Positions 34,801-43,507 of a DNA stretch of 64,000 nucleotides are shown piece by piece. Numbering within the stretch: the first letter of the stretch is position 1; each line of letters begins with the position of its first letter. Source of the DNA: Elusimicrobiota bacterium (GTDB taxonomy: Bacteria > Elusimicrobiota > Elusimicrobia > UBA1565 > JACRDR01); assembly GCA_016194745.1 (NCBI GenBank), contig JACQBA010000016.1:248001-312000 (forward strand), written 5' to 3'. The position numbers and the translations under genes are program-made. The notes below the pieces were generated by a model that had not been told where the DNA came from, made no database searches, and saw only the letters and a program-made list of their open reading frames with translations.

Positions 34801-37139
34801 AGCAGGAGCGCGCGGCAGAGCAGGACGCCGTCATCGGGGAGCTCCGGCAGCGGCTGCAGAAGAGCGAGGACGAACTCATGCGCTCCCGGTCGACGGAGCG
34901 GGAGACGGCCCTCGATGAACTCCGCGCCAAGCTGAAGGCCGAGTTCGACCTCTCCCTCAAGGCCCGCGAGGAGAAGGAGAACGAGCACATCCGCAATTTC
35001 GAGGCGGGCTGGGCGGCGGAGCGCGAGAAGCTCAATCGGCGCGTCGAGAAGAGCGCGACGGCCGTGAGGACGGCCCAGGAGGAGCTCATCCGCGCGGAGG
35101 CCGCGGCCCAAGACAAGCTCAAGGCCGCCGAGGAGTTCCGCCTCCAATGCCTCGCCCAGGCGGACGCCGCCGGACGCAAGGCGGAAGTCGAGCACGCCAA
35201 CCGCCTGCGCCAGACGGAGTCCCTCGTCGCCGATCTCAAGACCAAGCTTCAGACCGTCGGGGACCAGCTCGTGCGCGCCCGTTCGATGGAGCTCGAGACC
35301 GCGCTCGACGCGCTCCGCAAGGAGCTGGAGGCGGAGTTCGGGAAGGCCGTCAAGAACAAGGACCTCCATATCGCCCAGCGCGACGCGGTCCTCGCCGAGC
35401 TCACCGAACGCATCCGGACGACGGAGGAGCAGCTCTCCCGCGCCCGCACGACCGACGAGGCGGCCGCGCTCGAGGCGCTCCGTCTGAGGATGGCCGCGGA
35501 ATTCGAAGCGACGTTCCGCGCCAAGGACGAGAAGGCCGCCGAGCAGGCGTCCGCATTGAATCTGCAGTTGACCGAGGCGCGGCGGACCTTCGAGGCGTCG
35601 ATCGGCGAGCTCCGGGCGCAGCTCGCGAGGACGCAGGATCAGCTGTCGCAGGCGCGCACCGTGGAGAAGACGCAGGCCGTGGACGCCGCGCAGGCGGCGG
35701 CGAAGGTCCAGTTCGAGGAGCGCCTCCAGGGGGAACGCGCCGAGTCGGCGAAGCGGCTTCAGGACGCGGCGCGCGCCAACGAGGACGCGCTGGCCCGTCT
35801 GCGGGAGCTCGACGCCAAGCACGCGCGGCTGGCGGCCGAAAGCGAGCAAGCGCTGGCGGCTCTGCGCGAGAAGCTAGAGGACGCCCAAGGCGAGATCGGG
35901 CGCTCCCGCTCCTCGGCGGAGCGGCTTAACGCCGACGACCAGCGCCACCGCCGGCGCGAGATGGAATTGGAAAAACTGGTCGCGGAGCTCAAGGACCGCC
36001 TCGCCGTGGTCCGCCGCGAGCACGAGGAGAGCCACGCGAAGCAGCTGGGAGACCGCGAGGCGATCGTCGACGAGCTGAAGCAGAAGCTCCACGGCGTCGA
36101 GGTCGAGCTGGCGCGCGCCCGCTCCGTCGACAAGGCCGCCGCCTTGGAAGGGCTCCGGGCGCAGCTCGTCGCCGAGTTCGACGCGCGCCTGGCGCGCGAG
36201 CGCTCCGAGCTGACCCGCCAAGTCGAGGAGGCGAAGCAGGCCGTCCGCGAGCGGGAGGCCCAGGCCGCGTCCGCGCTCGCCGCGGCTCAGAAGGAGGCGA
36301 TCGCCGGAGCCGAGGCGCTCAAGGAGCGCATGTCCGCAGAATTCGCCGCATTGCTCAAGACCGAAAAGGCCGACGAGGCGGCGAGGACGGCCGCCCTCGA
36401 GGCGCAGATCAAGGCCGGAGCCGAGGCGCAGGAGCGCCTGCGGCGAGACGTCGCGCACCTTCACGCGCAGGCGGAGGCGTCGCGGCGCGAGCTCGAGGCG
36501 GGGTTCCTCGCCAAGCTTGCCGAGCGGGACAAGGCGGCCGCCGAGCTGCTCGAGCGCGCCGCGGCGCTCCGTACCGAACTCGCGAACGCCCGCTCGACGG
36601 AGAAGTCTCAGGCCCTGGACGCTCTCAAGACGGAGCTCGCCGGGAAATTCCAAGCCGAGACCGAGCGTCGGCAGGCGGAGTTGGACCAGGTCCGCGGGGA
36701 GCTTTTGGAGCTCGTCAAATCAAAGGAATCTCAGTGGCAAAAATCGGCTTCAGAGCTTATACTCAGGGAAGGGGAGATTCAGGCCCTGGGACGCAGCCTC
36801 GAGCAGTCCAAGGAGCAGCTCGCGGCGGCGGAAAAGCGGCTGGCGGAATCGCAGGACAAGACGCTGGCGATACGCGACGAGGCGGCCGCGGCGGCGCAGG
36901 AACGGGCGAAGGAGAACCAACTGGCGCGACAGGCGAGGGATGCCGAGATCAAGGAGCTCAAGGAAAAGCTCCGCGCCATGGAGGAGAGCCATCGCAAGCA
37001 CCTAGAGGCGGTCGCCGAGAGGTTCGAGCAGCAGTACAGCGCTCGAAAGCAAGAGCTGCTCACGGCTTTCGAGGGATATAGGAAGGAACTGGAGGCTCGC
37101 GAGGCCTCCATCCGAGCGCGTGAGGGAGGTGCTTCGTGA
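31848..37139 (+). CDS. Giant coiled-coil protein (1,763 residues)
   Basis: Essentially the whole protein is heptad coiled coil rich in Glu, Arg, Gln, Ala and Leu, with no signal peptide, membrane helix or enzymatic motif. A rod of this length could exceed 200 nm if fully extended. A 76-residue unit is repeated three times (nt 33826-34509). A looser motif of about 45 residues (L+..L...E..L.RARS..E..ALD.LR..L.AEF) recurs at least eight times along the chain. The C-terminus has ELLTAFEGYRKELEA, a motif shared with the next two proteins. The next gene starts inside its stop codon (GTGA). A cytoskeletal or scaffold role is inferred only from shape. Confidence 0.85.
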   Translation: MESEYSHLENLIQDVSNLDTARMTLRWALERLNVLEKSNRELDAKSRASAETQRAAERRMQDMEETVGARMRLLSDQEGFYKKLEQTVALLSEGKVDLAQLARKELDLDKVRDEMSRAHQKQFEEIERKHLEMVAHWSERLSQAQTYNPEQLSKALETYDQYRRDLEHSYQKRHAELEESARQTEAEQKDRAESLEAGYQAKLQEVEVLRAGLETRVQERLKEIDVVYEARKSQALKELDLQREQLQKDFTERKDLLESETKALEEQLHKDFQTRTSAWYDEQHRRLGDLQHAWSLERERLIEEQKSLQLRLESALSRIQELQDVLAGSDKRNRDEISSWLAEAERTFQLKTQDFLKTQEEARAAFDDRVRELEAEFVRRREKLDAQFQEWKSAREDELERRLASAQQETRFERSRLAQQLQEREVVIREMNDRVQALQHELVAAESTAMAKFSEELRETLNKEMRATLEIRERELSSHLKVVEDHWAKERQELESELGRERERHAELLQNLDRSEAQRHKELGELEAEHRRQLAERDEALAALREQFRDVQDRLARAKSTDEAQALESLRAKLAEEHQSIIDLHVRERDGLHDRLERLQADHVRQREELERAQEKQLSERDGVIAEIRDRLAESEDKLARAQTSEAAQALDELRTQLTAQFSETLKNTEERDRRMRAHMEEQHEHERRELEGQIRAAAENLQVAFLDKLRLEQEFQAKAREAAKIEAEARAKQAGEFAETMKQVEVREQRQKEMLLQQFDHERKELEQQLRQGNENLQVAYLEKIRLEQAFEAKSRESSKIEAEARAKQTVEFAGTLKAAEEREQRQRAMLADQFEHERKELEEQIRRGNENLQVAYLERIRLEQAFEAKTRESSKVEAALREKTEELADANDRSSRREAELGKAIELQDSAVAKLRERLQGAEEELGRAKASEEDSVRRMQRELSSLREEMEFKALALADAEKKQKELDAEFTQKRLMIEREKQERAAEQDAVIGELRQRLQKSEDELMRSRSTERETALDELRAKLKAEFDLSLKAREEKENEHIRNFEAGWAAEREKLNRRVEKSATAVRTAQEELIRAEAAAQDKLKAAEEFRLQCLAQADAAGRKAEVEHANRLRQTESLVADLKTKLQTVGDQLVRARSMELETALDALRKELEAEFGKAVKNKDLHIAQRDAVLAELTERIRTTEEQLSRARTTDEAAALEALRLRMAAEFEATFRAKDEKAAEQASALNLQLTEARRTFEASIGELRAQLARTQDQLSQARTVEKTQAVDAAQAAAKVQFEERLQGERAESAKRLQDAARANEDALARLRELDAKHARLAAESEQALAALREKLEDAQGEIGRSRSSAERLNADDQRHRRREMELEKLVAELKDRLAVVRREHEESHAKQLGDREAIVDELKQKLHGVEVELARARSVDKAAALEGLRAQLVAEFDARLARERSELTRQVEEAKQAVREREAQAASALAAAQKEAIAGAEALKERMSAEFAALLKTEKADEAARTAALEAQIKAGAEAQERLRRDVAHLHAQAEASRRELEAGFLAKLAERDKAAAELLERAAALRTELANARSTEKSQALDALKTELAGKFQAETERRQAELDQVRGELLELVKSKESQWQKSASELILREGEIQALGRSLEQSKEQLAAAEKRLAESQDKTLAIRDEAAAAAQERAKENQLARQARDAEIKELKEKLRAMEESHRKHLEAVAERFEQQYSARKQELLTAFEGYRKELEAREASIRAREGGAS
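33826..34509 (+). repeat. Three tandem 228-base repeats within the giant coiled-coil gene
   Basis: The unit encodes EF(A/S)xTxK....REQRQ....QFxHERKELEQQ...NENLQVAYLEK and recurs at exactly 228-base steps: ENLQVA codons start at 33945, 34173 and 34401. Units 2 and 3 are nearly identical in protein sequence, unit 1 is more diverged. Confidence 0.9.
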
Positions 37140-38401
37140 CAAAGGCCAGCGAGGACTTGAGGAAGCTGATGGCGTCGATGAGCCAGGAAGTAGGCATCGT
37201 AGAGAAGGTCGCGCACGATTCTCCCAAAGCCTCTCCTCTGCCGCCGCCTCCGCCTCCCGCCCGCAGGCCCGTTCCGGAAGCCAATAGAACGGACGTCGTA
37301 GCCGCTTTTCTGGTGGTCGCCGCCGCGGTCGTGCTCGCCTTCGTCGGCCTCGCGGCCTCGATCCCCATGCTGTCGGCCGCCGGCATGGCCTGCGCGCTGG
37401 CCGGCGCGGGCTACATGGCCATGAGCGCCCGCGCGCCCCTTCCCGAGCCGCCCGTCGAGGAGGAACCGCGGCAGGAAGCCGAAGCTGCCGCCGCACCCGC
37501 CAACAGCGCCGCGCAGCACCCGCAAGGCACGGACCTCGCCGTCGAAGTGATCAAGCGCCGGTCGCTCGAGATGGAGCGCGAACGCCTGCTCGCCCAGATG
37601 GAGGACGCCCACGCCACCGTCCGGCAGATGGACGCGAAAGTCTTAAAGCTCCAGGAAGAGCTGATGCAGGAGCGCGCGAAGCGCTCGGATGTGCTGGCCG
37701 ACCTCAAGAAGGATTTGTTGACGGAATTCGAGAAGGAAAAGCGCGATCTTCTGGACTCCGAGAAGCGGCGCCTCGCGGTGTATCAGCAGGACGCGGCCCA
37801 AAGCGGCCAGTCGCTGGATCAGGCGATGGCGCGCGAGACGCAGTTCCGGCATGACCTCGCCAACCGCGAGGCCAAGATCTCGGAGCTCCAGCAGACCACG
37901 GTGCGCCTGCAGGAGGAGCTCACCCGAAAGACCTCCACGTCGACCATCGAGATGTCGGAAAGTCAGAAGGCGTTCGAGGAGGAGCGTAAGCACCTCATCA
38001 ACCAGCTTCAGGACCAGGAGAAGCGCTACGAGAAGGCCATGACGGAGCGCGAGTCGAGCTACCTCGAGCACCGCCGCGAGCTCGAGAAGAAGCTCGAGGA
38101 GATGGTCCAGGAAGCCCTCCGACTGCGCGAGGCGCTCGACCGAAAGGCGCTGTCGGTGACGACCGAGACCGCCCAGCGCGTCGACGAGATCCAGAAGGCG
38201 TACGAGGAGCGGATGAAGGCCCTGGAGGCCAAGCGGGTGGAGCGCGAGACGCACTACCGCAAGCTTTTGGAGGAGCAGAAGACCGAGTTCGAGCACAAGA
38301 AGCTCGAACTGCTGAGCGCCTGCGAAAAGCTGGTGAGCGAATTGGAAGCGGAGGAGGAGCGGCTAGCCCATAAGCGCGGGAGCGCGCCGCAGTCCGCATG
38401 A
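37136..38401 (+). CDS. Membrane-anchored coiled-coil protein
   Basis: The 421-residue protein starts with MTKASEDLRKLMASM, a signature shared with the next two genes. A Pro-rich linker is followed by two adjacent hydrophobic segments (about residues 55-75 and 78-96), then coiled coil from about 135 to 410. Near the end ELLSACEKLVSELEA matches the C-terminal motif of the giant protein before it and the small protein after it. It overlaps both neighbours by four bases. It may anchor the coiled-coil assembly to the membrane. No homologue was recognised. Confidence 0.82.
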   Translation: MTKASEDLRKLMASMSQEVGIVEKVAHDSPKASPLPPPPPPARRPVPEANRTDVVAAFLVVAAAVVLAFVGLAASIPMLSAAGMACALAGAGYMAMSARAPLPEPPVEEEPRQEAEAAAAPANSAAQHPQGTDLAVEVIKRRSLEMERERLLAQMEDAHATVRQMDAKVLKLQEELMQERAKRSDVLADLKKDLLTEFEKEKRDLLDSEKRRLAVYQQDAAQSGQSLDQAMARETQFRHDLANREAKISELQQTTVRLQEELTRKTSTSTIEMSESQKAFEEERKHLINQLQDQEKRYEKAMTERESSYLEHRRELEKKLEEMVQEALRLREALDRKALSVTTETAQRVDEIQKAYEERMKALEAKRVERETHYRKLLEEQKTEFEHKKLELLSACEKLVSELEAEEERLAHKRGSAPQSA

Positions 38402-38814
38402 GTCAATCGCTCGAAGAGCTCCGGCGCGTCCTGCAGAAGATGCGTTCGGACATCGGAGAGCGTCGGAACGCGAAGGCGGCGCCGCAAAAGGAGCAGGACC
38501 GGTCCGGAAGACCGGCGGGCGATCCCGAGCCGGATCGCGAGGCGCGGCTGCTCGCGATCGTCGCGGACCGGGACGCGACCATCAAGGAACTGTTGTCCCG
38601 GATCGAGCGTCTTCAGGACGAGGTCAAGAAGTCCGCCGCCGCGGCCGGCGCCGAGCCCGCGGAGTTCAAGGCCAAGCTGCGTGAGCAGCAGGAGCAGTTC
38701 GAGCGGCGGCTGTCCCAGCAACAATCCGAGTTCGAGGAAATGCGGGCCGAGCTTATCTCGACGTGCGAGACGTTTCTTAGGGAATTGGAGGAGGCAAGAA
38801 GCGGCAGGGTCTAA
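38398..38814 (+). CDS. Small coiled-coil protein of the same family
   Basis: The 138-residue protein has the shared N-terminus (MSQSLEELRRVLQKM), a charged linker and a coiled coil (about 50-130) ending in the shared motif ELISTCETFLRELEE. No membrane segment is present, so it is a soluble relative of the preceding protein. ATG overlaps the previous stop. Function unknown. Confidence 0.8.
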   Translation: MSQSLEELRRVLQKMRSDIGERRNAKAAPQKEQDRSGRPAGDPEPDREARLLAIVADRDATIKELLSRIERLQDEVKKSAAAAGAEPAEFKAKLREQQEQFERRLSQQQSEFEEMRAELISTCETFLRELEEARSGRV

Positions 38815-38819
38815 ATCCG

Positions 38820-39437
38820 ATGGCGAAGTCGATCGAGGAGCTCCGAAACCTGCTTAACCGGCTCAAATCGCCCGGCGGCGCGCCCGCGCCCGCGCCGACG
38901 CCGGCGGAGGCGCCCGTTCGCGAGGCGCGGCCGGAGCCGGCTCCGCGCGCGCCCTCGTCCACGCCGCCCGCCCCCGCGCAGGCTCGGCGCAATCCCGCCT
39001 CGACGCCCCGTCCCTTCCGCGACGAGATCGCCGCGAGCCGCTCGGAGGACGAGAGGCCCCTCGGCGGGGCGTTCGCGGGCGTAAGCCGCTTCAAGCTCCT
39101 CTTGATCGGAAGCGCGGCGGCCTTGTCGGCCGGCGGCCTTATCGCGAACAATCGCATCGCCGTCGCCTTGGGCCTCATCGGGCTCGCCGTCGTGGCCGCG
39201 TGGGGTGGAGGCAGCCAAGAATCCAGCGCGGAGGTCGAACGTCTCGCCGCGCGGGTCGCCGCGTTGGAACGCCGGCTCTCCTCGCACGCCTCGTCTCCGG
39301 GCTCCGGAGAGCTGCCGGCGGACCTCGCCGAGGAGATTCGGGAATTGCGGTCCATGGTCAAGTCGTTGTATAAGGTTCTAGAGAACGAGCCTGTTCCTAC
39401 GAAAGGAGACAACGACAATGATTCGGACGCCTCTTAG
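38820..39437 (+). CDS. Membrane protein with the shared N-terminal signature
   Basis: This 205-residue protein begins MAKSIEELRNLLNRL, in exact register with its two neighbours. A Pro/Ala-rich linker leads to two hydrophobic stretches (about residues 92-110 and 112-128) that form a hairpin, then a short coiled coil (about 138-190). It lacks the shared C-terminal motif. Its last 20 bases overlap the polysaccharide export gene, so the coiled-coil group and the exopolysaccharide genes are one transcription unit. Confidence 0.8.
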   Translation: MAKSIEELRNLLNRLKSPGGAPAPAPTPAEAPVREARPEPAPRAPSSTPPAPAQARRNPASTPRPFRDEIAASRSEDERPLGGAFAGVSRFKLLLIGSAAALSAGGLIANNRIAVALGLIGLAVVAAWGGGSQESSAEVERLAARVAALERRLSSHASSPGSGELPADLAEEIRELRSMVKSLYKVLENEPVPTKGDNDNDSDAS

Positions 39438-40131
39438 ACGCGCGGCCCTGTCCGCGGTCTTCGCCGCCGGAATTTTGCAGAACGCCGTGCTGCCGGCCCT
39501 GGCGGCCGAGCCCGTCAAGGTCGGCTCGACCGGAGCGTCGGACGCCCGCATCAATCCGGGGGACGTGGTGTCGATCGCCGTGTTCCCCGCCGAGGAATAC
39601 TCCCGAGAGGTCACCGTACAGCCCGACGGGAAGGTCGAGCTGTCCCTCATCGGATCCCTGCTCGTAAAGGGCCTGACGGCGCGGGAGCTGCAGGACCTGC
39701 TCATCGAGAAGTACTCGAAGTACGTGGCCAAGCCTCAGGTCACCGTCAACGTCCGCAAGTTCTCCGGCCGGAGGGTGGCGATCATCGGCGAGGTCCATAC
39801 TCCCGGCTACTACGAGTATCGCGACGGCATGCGTCTGTTGGAAGTGGTGGCGCTCGCGGGGGGCCTGGGAGACAACGCGAAGGCGAACAAGATTCAGATC
39901 CTCCGCTACGGGCTCAACGGCGCCAACGGCAGCTTCGTAGCGAACCTCAAACCGGTGCTGGAAGGGGATCTGAGCCGTGACGCCGAGCTCGCCCCCGGAG
40001 ACACGATCTACGTGCCCAAGGGGAAGGTCACGATTTCGGCGCAGTGGACGAACACGAACATCCTGCCGTGGCTGTCGCTGCTGACGCTGATCGCGAGCAT
40101 GATCATCCTGGTGGACCAGAAGACGAAGTAA
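39418..40131 (+). CDS. Polysaccharide export protein (Wza-like)
   Basis: The 237-residue protein has a cleavable signal peptide, the poly-export domain (INPGDVVSIAVFPAEEYSREVTVQPDGKVELSLIGSL as a pattern) and one SLBB domain (RRVAIIGEVHTPGYYEYRDGMRLLEVVALAGGL). It ends in a hydrophobic helix (about 212-231). It is shorter than Wza and is not a lipoprotein by sequence, so whether it spans the outer membrane is unclear. A strong AAAGGAGA ribosome-binding site lies upstream. It should work with the Wzc-like protein next to it. Confidence 0.88.
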   Translation: MIRTPLRRAALSAVFAAGILQNAVLPALAAEPVKVGSTGASDARINPGDVVSIAVFPAEEYSREVTVQPDGKVELSLIGSLLVKGLTARELQDLLIEKYSKYVAKPQVTVNVRKFSGRRVAIIGEVHTPGYYEYRDGMRLLEVVALAGGLGDNAKANKIQILRYGLNGANGSFVANLKPVLEGDLSRDAELAPGDTIYVPKGKVTISAQWTNTNILPWLSLLTLIASMIILVDQKTK

Positions 40132-40141
40132 ACGGATCGAC

Positions 40142-41986
40142 ATGGAGATAGAGCTCAGCCTAAACGACTACTGGCGCATCCTGCGCAAGCGCAAGTGGGT
40201 CGTCGCGGGCGTCGTGATGTCGGTGGCCGGCTCGGTGGGCGTCTACACCCAGCTGAAGGTCCCGCTCTATCGGGCCCAGGCCGTCGTGAAATTCGAGGCT
40301 CCCCAGTCCAAGCTGCTCGAGTCGGTCTCCGGACTGGGCGATCCGTACCAGGTCATCCCCACGCAGCTGCGGGTGCTCGAATCGCAGAATATGTCCGAGC
40401 GCGTCGCCAAGCGTCTAAACGTGGCGCCCGGCGTCATGAAGGCGGGCTTTCGAGCGGAGCAGCTCGAAGGCTCGAACATGATCCTCATCTCCGTCACGGG
40501 TCCCGACCCCGTGTTCGCGGCGGACATGGCGAACGCGGTCGTGGATTCCTACGTCGAACGCGACCTGGAAGACCGCTCGGCCCACACGCGGACGACCCTC
40601 CAGGACGTCGTCAAGCGGCGCGACGAGGTCGGCGTCGCCCTCGGGAAGCTCCAAGGAGACCGCAAACACTTCCTGGAGGGCCACCAGACGGCCGGCTTGG
40701 GGCCCACGCTCGCCGGCGCGCTCTTGGAGGCGGAGAACCGCCGCAAGGAGCTGCTCAAGAAATTCACGCCGATCCATCCCGACATCCTCAGTCTGGATGA
40801 GCGCATCACGGCGCTGAAGGCCAGATTGTCCCAGAACCCAGCCCAGGAGCAGGAGCTGCAGAACATCGACCGCGACATCCGGGTGAACGATGAAGTCTAC
40901 GTCGCCCTCTCCAAGCAGATGGAGGAGGCGAAGATCGCGATGGCGTCCCTCGTGCCCTTCGTCACGATCTTGACGCGCCCGGTCATTCCGACGGCGCCGT
41001 TCTATCCGAATAAGCCGCTGAACTACATGATCGGCGTCGTGCTCGGCTCATTCCTGGGCCTGCTCGCCGCGTTCCTTCTGGAGAATTTGGACATCTCGAT
41101 CTCGACCATCGAGGAGATCGAGAAGGGCCTGGGCGTGCCCGTTCTGGGCATCATCCCGCATTTCGGGACCGACCACCGGTGGGGCATGATCAAGACCCAC
41201 ATCCTGCGGCGGCAACGGTACCCGATGGAGGTATTCCGCTCCCAGCTCGTGTTCCAGCACCGCAGCAAATCGCCGTTCATCGAGGTATACCATAGCCTCC
41301 GGGCGAACATCCAATCGCAGCTCTCCCGTCCGGAGAACATGGTCCTGACGTTCACGTCGACGGGCGTCGCCGAGGGGAAGACGCTGACGGCGGTGAACTT
41401 CGCGCTGGCGGCCGCGCACTCGGGGATGAAGACCCTGCTCGTCGGCGCGGACTTGCGGCGCCCGGTCGTCCACCGGATCTTCGGCCTGCCCAAGGGACCG
41501 GGACTCGTCGAGGTGCTGACCGGCAAGATCCCCTTCCAGGACGCCGTGCGCGACACCGTGGACTTCCTGATGGGCGAGATCGACCTCGACAAGCTCCTCG
41601 CGTTCCCGGGCATCGACCACTTCAAGGTCATGACGGGCTGGACCGCCTCGGGGGGCGATCTCGTCAATGTGCTCTCCTCGCCCGAGCTTCCCAAGGTCAT
41701 CGAGGCGATGCGCGCGGAGTACGATCTGGTCATTTTCGACTGCCCGCCCGTCCTCTTGTTCGTCGACCCCATGATCATCGGGCCGCACACGGACGGCGTC
41801 GTCATGGTCTATAAAGCCGGCAAGATGGCGCGCAAGGCGCTCCGCCGCGCCAAGGACCAGATCGTCTCCTCCAAGTCGAACATCATCGGCGTCGTCCTCA
41901 ACGACATGAGCGCGACGGACATGGAGCCGCGGTACGGCTATTACTACGACTACGGGCACTATGCCCGCAAGGAAGGCGCGGATTAA
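40142..41986 (+). CDS. Wzc-like polysaccharide co-polymerase / tyrosine autokinase
   Basis: The 614-residue protein has an N-terminal Wzz domain with a membrane helix (about 18-38), a periplasmic coiled-coil region, a second helix (about 295-317) preceded by the Pro-rich PVIPTAPFYPNKP motif, and a cytoplasmic BY-kinase domain. Walker A is STGVAEGKTLTA (about 408), Walker B LVIFDCPP, and the tail has a tyrosine cluster (YGYYYDYGHY). In Walker A' the first Asp is Gly (LLVGADLRRP), which may weaken kinase activity. It controls chain length and export of the exopolysaccharide together with the Wza-like protein. Confidence 0.9.
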   Translation: MEIELSLNDYWRILRKRKWVVAGVVMSVAGSVGVYTQLKVPLYRAQAVVKFEAPQSKLLESVSGLGDPYQVIPTQLRVLESQNMSERVAKRLNVAPGVMKAGFRAEQLEGSNMILISVTGPDPVFAADMANAVVDSYVERDLEDRSAHTRTTLQDVVKRRDEVGVALGKLQGDRKHFLEGHQTAGLGPTLAGALLEAENRRKELLKKFTPIHPDILSLDERITALKARLSQNPAQEQELQNIDRDIRVNDEVYVALSKQMEEAKIAMASLVPFVTILTRPVIPTAPFYPNKPLNYMIGVVLGSFLGLLAAFLLENLDISISTIEEIEKGLGVPVLGIIPHFGTDHRWGMIKTHILRRQRYPMEVFRSQLVFQHRSKSPFIEVYHSLRANIQSQLSRPENMVLTFTSTGVAEGKTLTAVNFALAAAHSGMKTLLVGADLRRPVVHRIFGLPKGPGLVEVLTGKIPFQDAVRDTVDFLMGEIDLDKLLAFPGIDHFKVMTGWTASGGDLVNVLSSPELPKVIEAMRAEYDLVIFDCPPVLLFVDPMIIGPHTDGVVMVYKAGKMARKALRRAKDQIVSSKSNIIGVVLNDMSATDMEPRYGYYYDYGHYARKEGAD

Positions 41987-41998
41987 CCGCTCCGAATA

Positions 41999-43507
41999 GT
42001 GGCATTCGGAGACCTCGAAGAGCAGCGGACGTTCCGGTTGATCCTATCGGTCACGGTAGGGTTCGCGATCTGCCTGGCGTTCGGCGTCGTCGCGACCAAC
42101 TTCGCGTCGCCGCTCATCATCGCCCTCGCGCTCGCCGTAGGCGTCGGGATGCTCACCTTCTTCAAGCCGAAGATCGGCATGGGGTTCATGGTCTTCTCGA
42201 TGCTTCTGTCGCCGCGTCTGCGCGGCGGCTCGCTGAGCTCGGGCGGCTCGAGCATGGGTTCGGCGGTCGAAATCCGTTTCGACGACATCATCCTCATGGT
42301 CGTCTTCCTCGGCTGGGTAGCGCGGACCGCGGTGATCAAGGGTCGCGCTTTCCTGGCGGGGACTCCGGTGCACCTGCCCGTGTTCATGTACACGAGCGTC
42401 TGCGTGCTGTCGACGGCGCTGGCGGTGCTCGACGGGCGGCTCGATTACCTTCGCCCGGGCTTCTTCGTGCTCAAGTACGTGCAGTACTTCGTCCTGTTCT
42501 TCATGACCGTCAATATCGTCGAGAACGAGGAGGACATCCGGCGCTATCTGTGGATGGCGTGGATCACCGCCGTGATCGTCACGATGTTCGGCTTTTGGCA
42601 GCTGCCGCAGGGCGCGCGCGTCAGCACGCCCTTCGAGACGCCGATCTCGGTGTCCATGGCGAGCCGCACGCAGGCGCAGATGGAGAACGAGGCGAACACC
42701 TACGGCGGCTATTTCATGGTCGTCTTCGGCGTGCTCTTCGGGCAGTTCGTCTTCGGGAGCATGAAGAAGAAGCAGCTCGCGCTGGGCTCCTTCATGTTCA
42801 TGCTGGTGCCGTTCATGATGACGCTGTCGCGATCCTCCTACATCGGGCTCCTGTTCATGGTCTTATTCCTGCTCGCGATGGCGCCGAGGAACAAGCTGCC
42901 GATCCTGTTCACGGTCCTGGGGGCCGTCGTGCTCGTCGTGATGATTCCGCAGGTGCGCAGCAAGGTGTTCAACCGGTTCCAAGAGACGTTCTCCGGCGCG
43001 GGCACGTCGCGGATGGCCATCCCGCAGCACTATCGGAGCAACCTTCGCCTGGAGCAGTCGGCGATGTCGCGCGTCGTCGCGACCCGCTGGATCGTGACGG
43101 ACCGCTTCCCGAAGGCGCCGGTGCTCGGCTGGGGGGTGACCGGCGTCGGTCTCGTCGACACGCAGTTCCCGCGCGTGCTAGGAGAGACGGGGCTGCTGGG
43201 ACTGAGCCTCTTTTTCTGGATGCTGTACCGGATCTGGCAGATGGGCCATGCCGTCTTCCGCTACGGAAAGACGGACGACGACCGCGCGCTCGGACTGGGG
43301 CTCATGGCGGCGCTCATCGGCGTCGTTGGCCACGCGTACGGGGCGAACACCTTCATCATCGTGCGCATCATGGAGCCCTTCTGGTTCCTCACCGCCATGG
43401 TGGCGCGGCTCTATATCAACGACCGCGACGAGATGGTGAAGATCGAGGACTACACATCGCCGTTGCCCCCGGAGCGCCGGCCGCCGTCCCGCCACGCCCA
43501 TGGGTAG
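41999..43507 (+). CDS. O-antigen ligase/polymerase-like membrane protein (Wzy type)
   Basis: The 502-residue protein has about eleven hydrophobic segments and the Wzy/WaaL C-terminal signature WGVTGVGLVDTQFPRVLGETGLLGL, followed by further helices. Such proteins polymerise repeat units or ligate glycans. GTG 41999 is the start (12 bases after the Wzc-like gene); it overlaps the flippase start by eight bases. Confidence 0.85.
   Translation: MAFGDLEEQRTFRLILSVTVGFAICLAFGVVATNFASPLIIALALAVGVGMLTFFKPKIGMGFMVFSMLLSPRLRGGSLSSGGSSMGSAVEIRFDDIILMVVFLGWVARTAVIKGRAFLAGTPVHLPVFMYTSVCVLSTALAVLDGRLDYLRPGFFVLKYVQYFVLFFMTVNIVENEEDIRRYLWMAWITAVIVTMFGFWQLPQGARVSTPFETPISVSMASRTQAQMENEANTYGGYFMVVFGVLFGQFVFGSMKKKQLALGSFMFMLVPFMMTLSRSSYIGLLFMVLFLLAMAPRNKLPILFTVLGAVVLVVMIPQVRSKVFNRFQETFSGAGTSRMAIPQHYRSNLRLEQSAMSRVVATRWIVTDRFPKAPVLGWGVTGVGLVDTQFPRVLGETGLLGLSLFFWMLYRIWQMGHAVFRYGKTDDDRALGLGLMAALIGVVGHAYGANTFIIVRIMEPFWFLTAMVARLYINDRDEMVKIEDYTSPLPPERRPPSRHAHG

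Noticed and set aside
33546..35849. A 767-codon minus-strand frame rich in Leu
   Set aside because: It mirrors the Glu-rich coiled coil on the other strand; its composition follows from the complementary codons.
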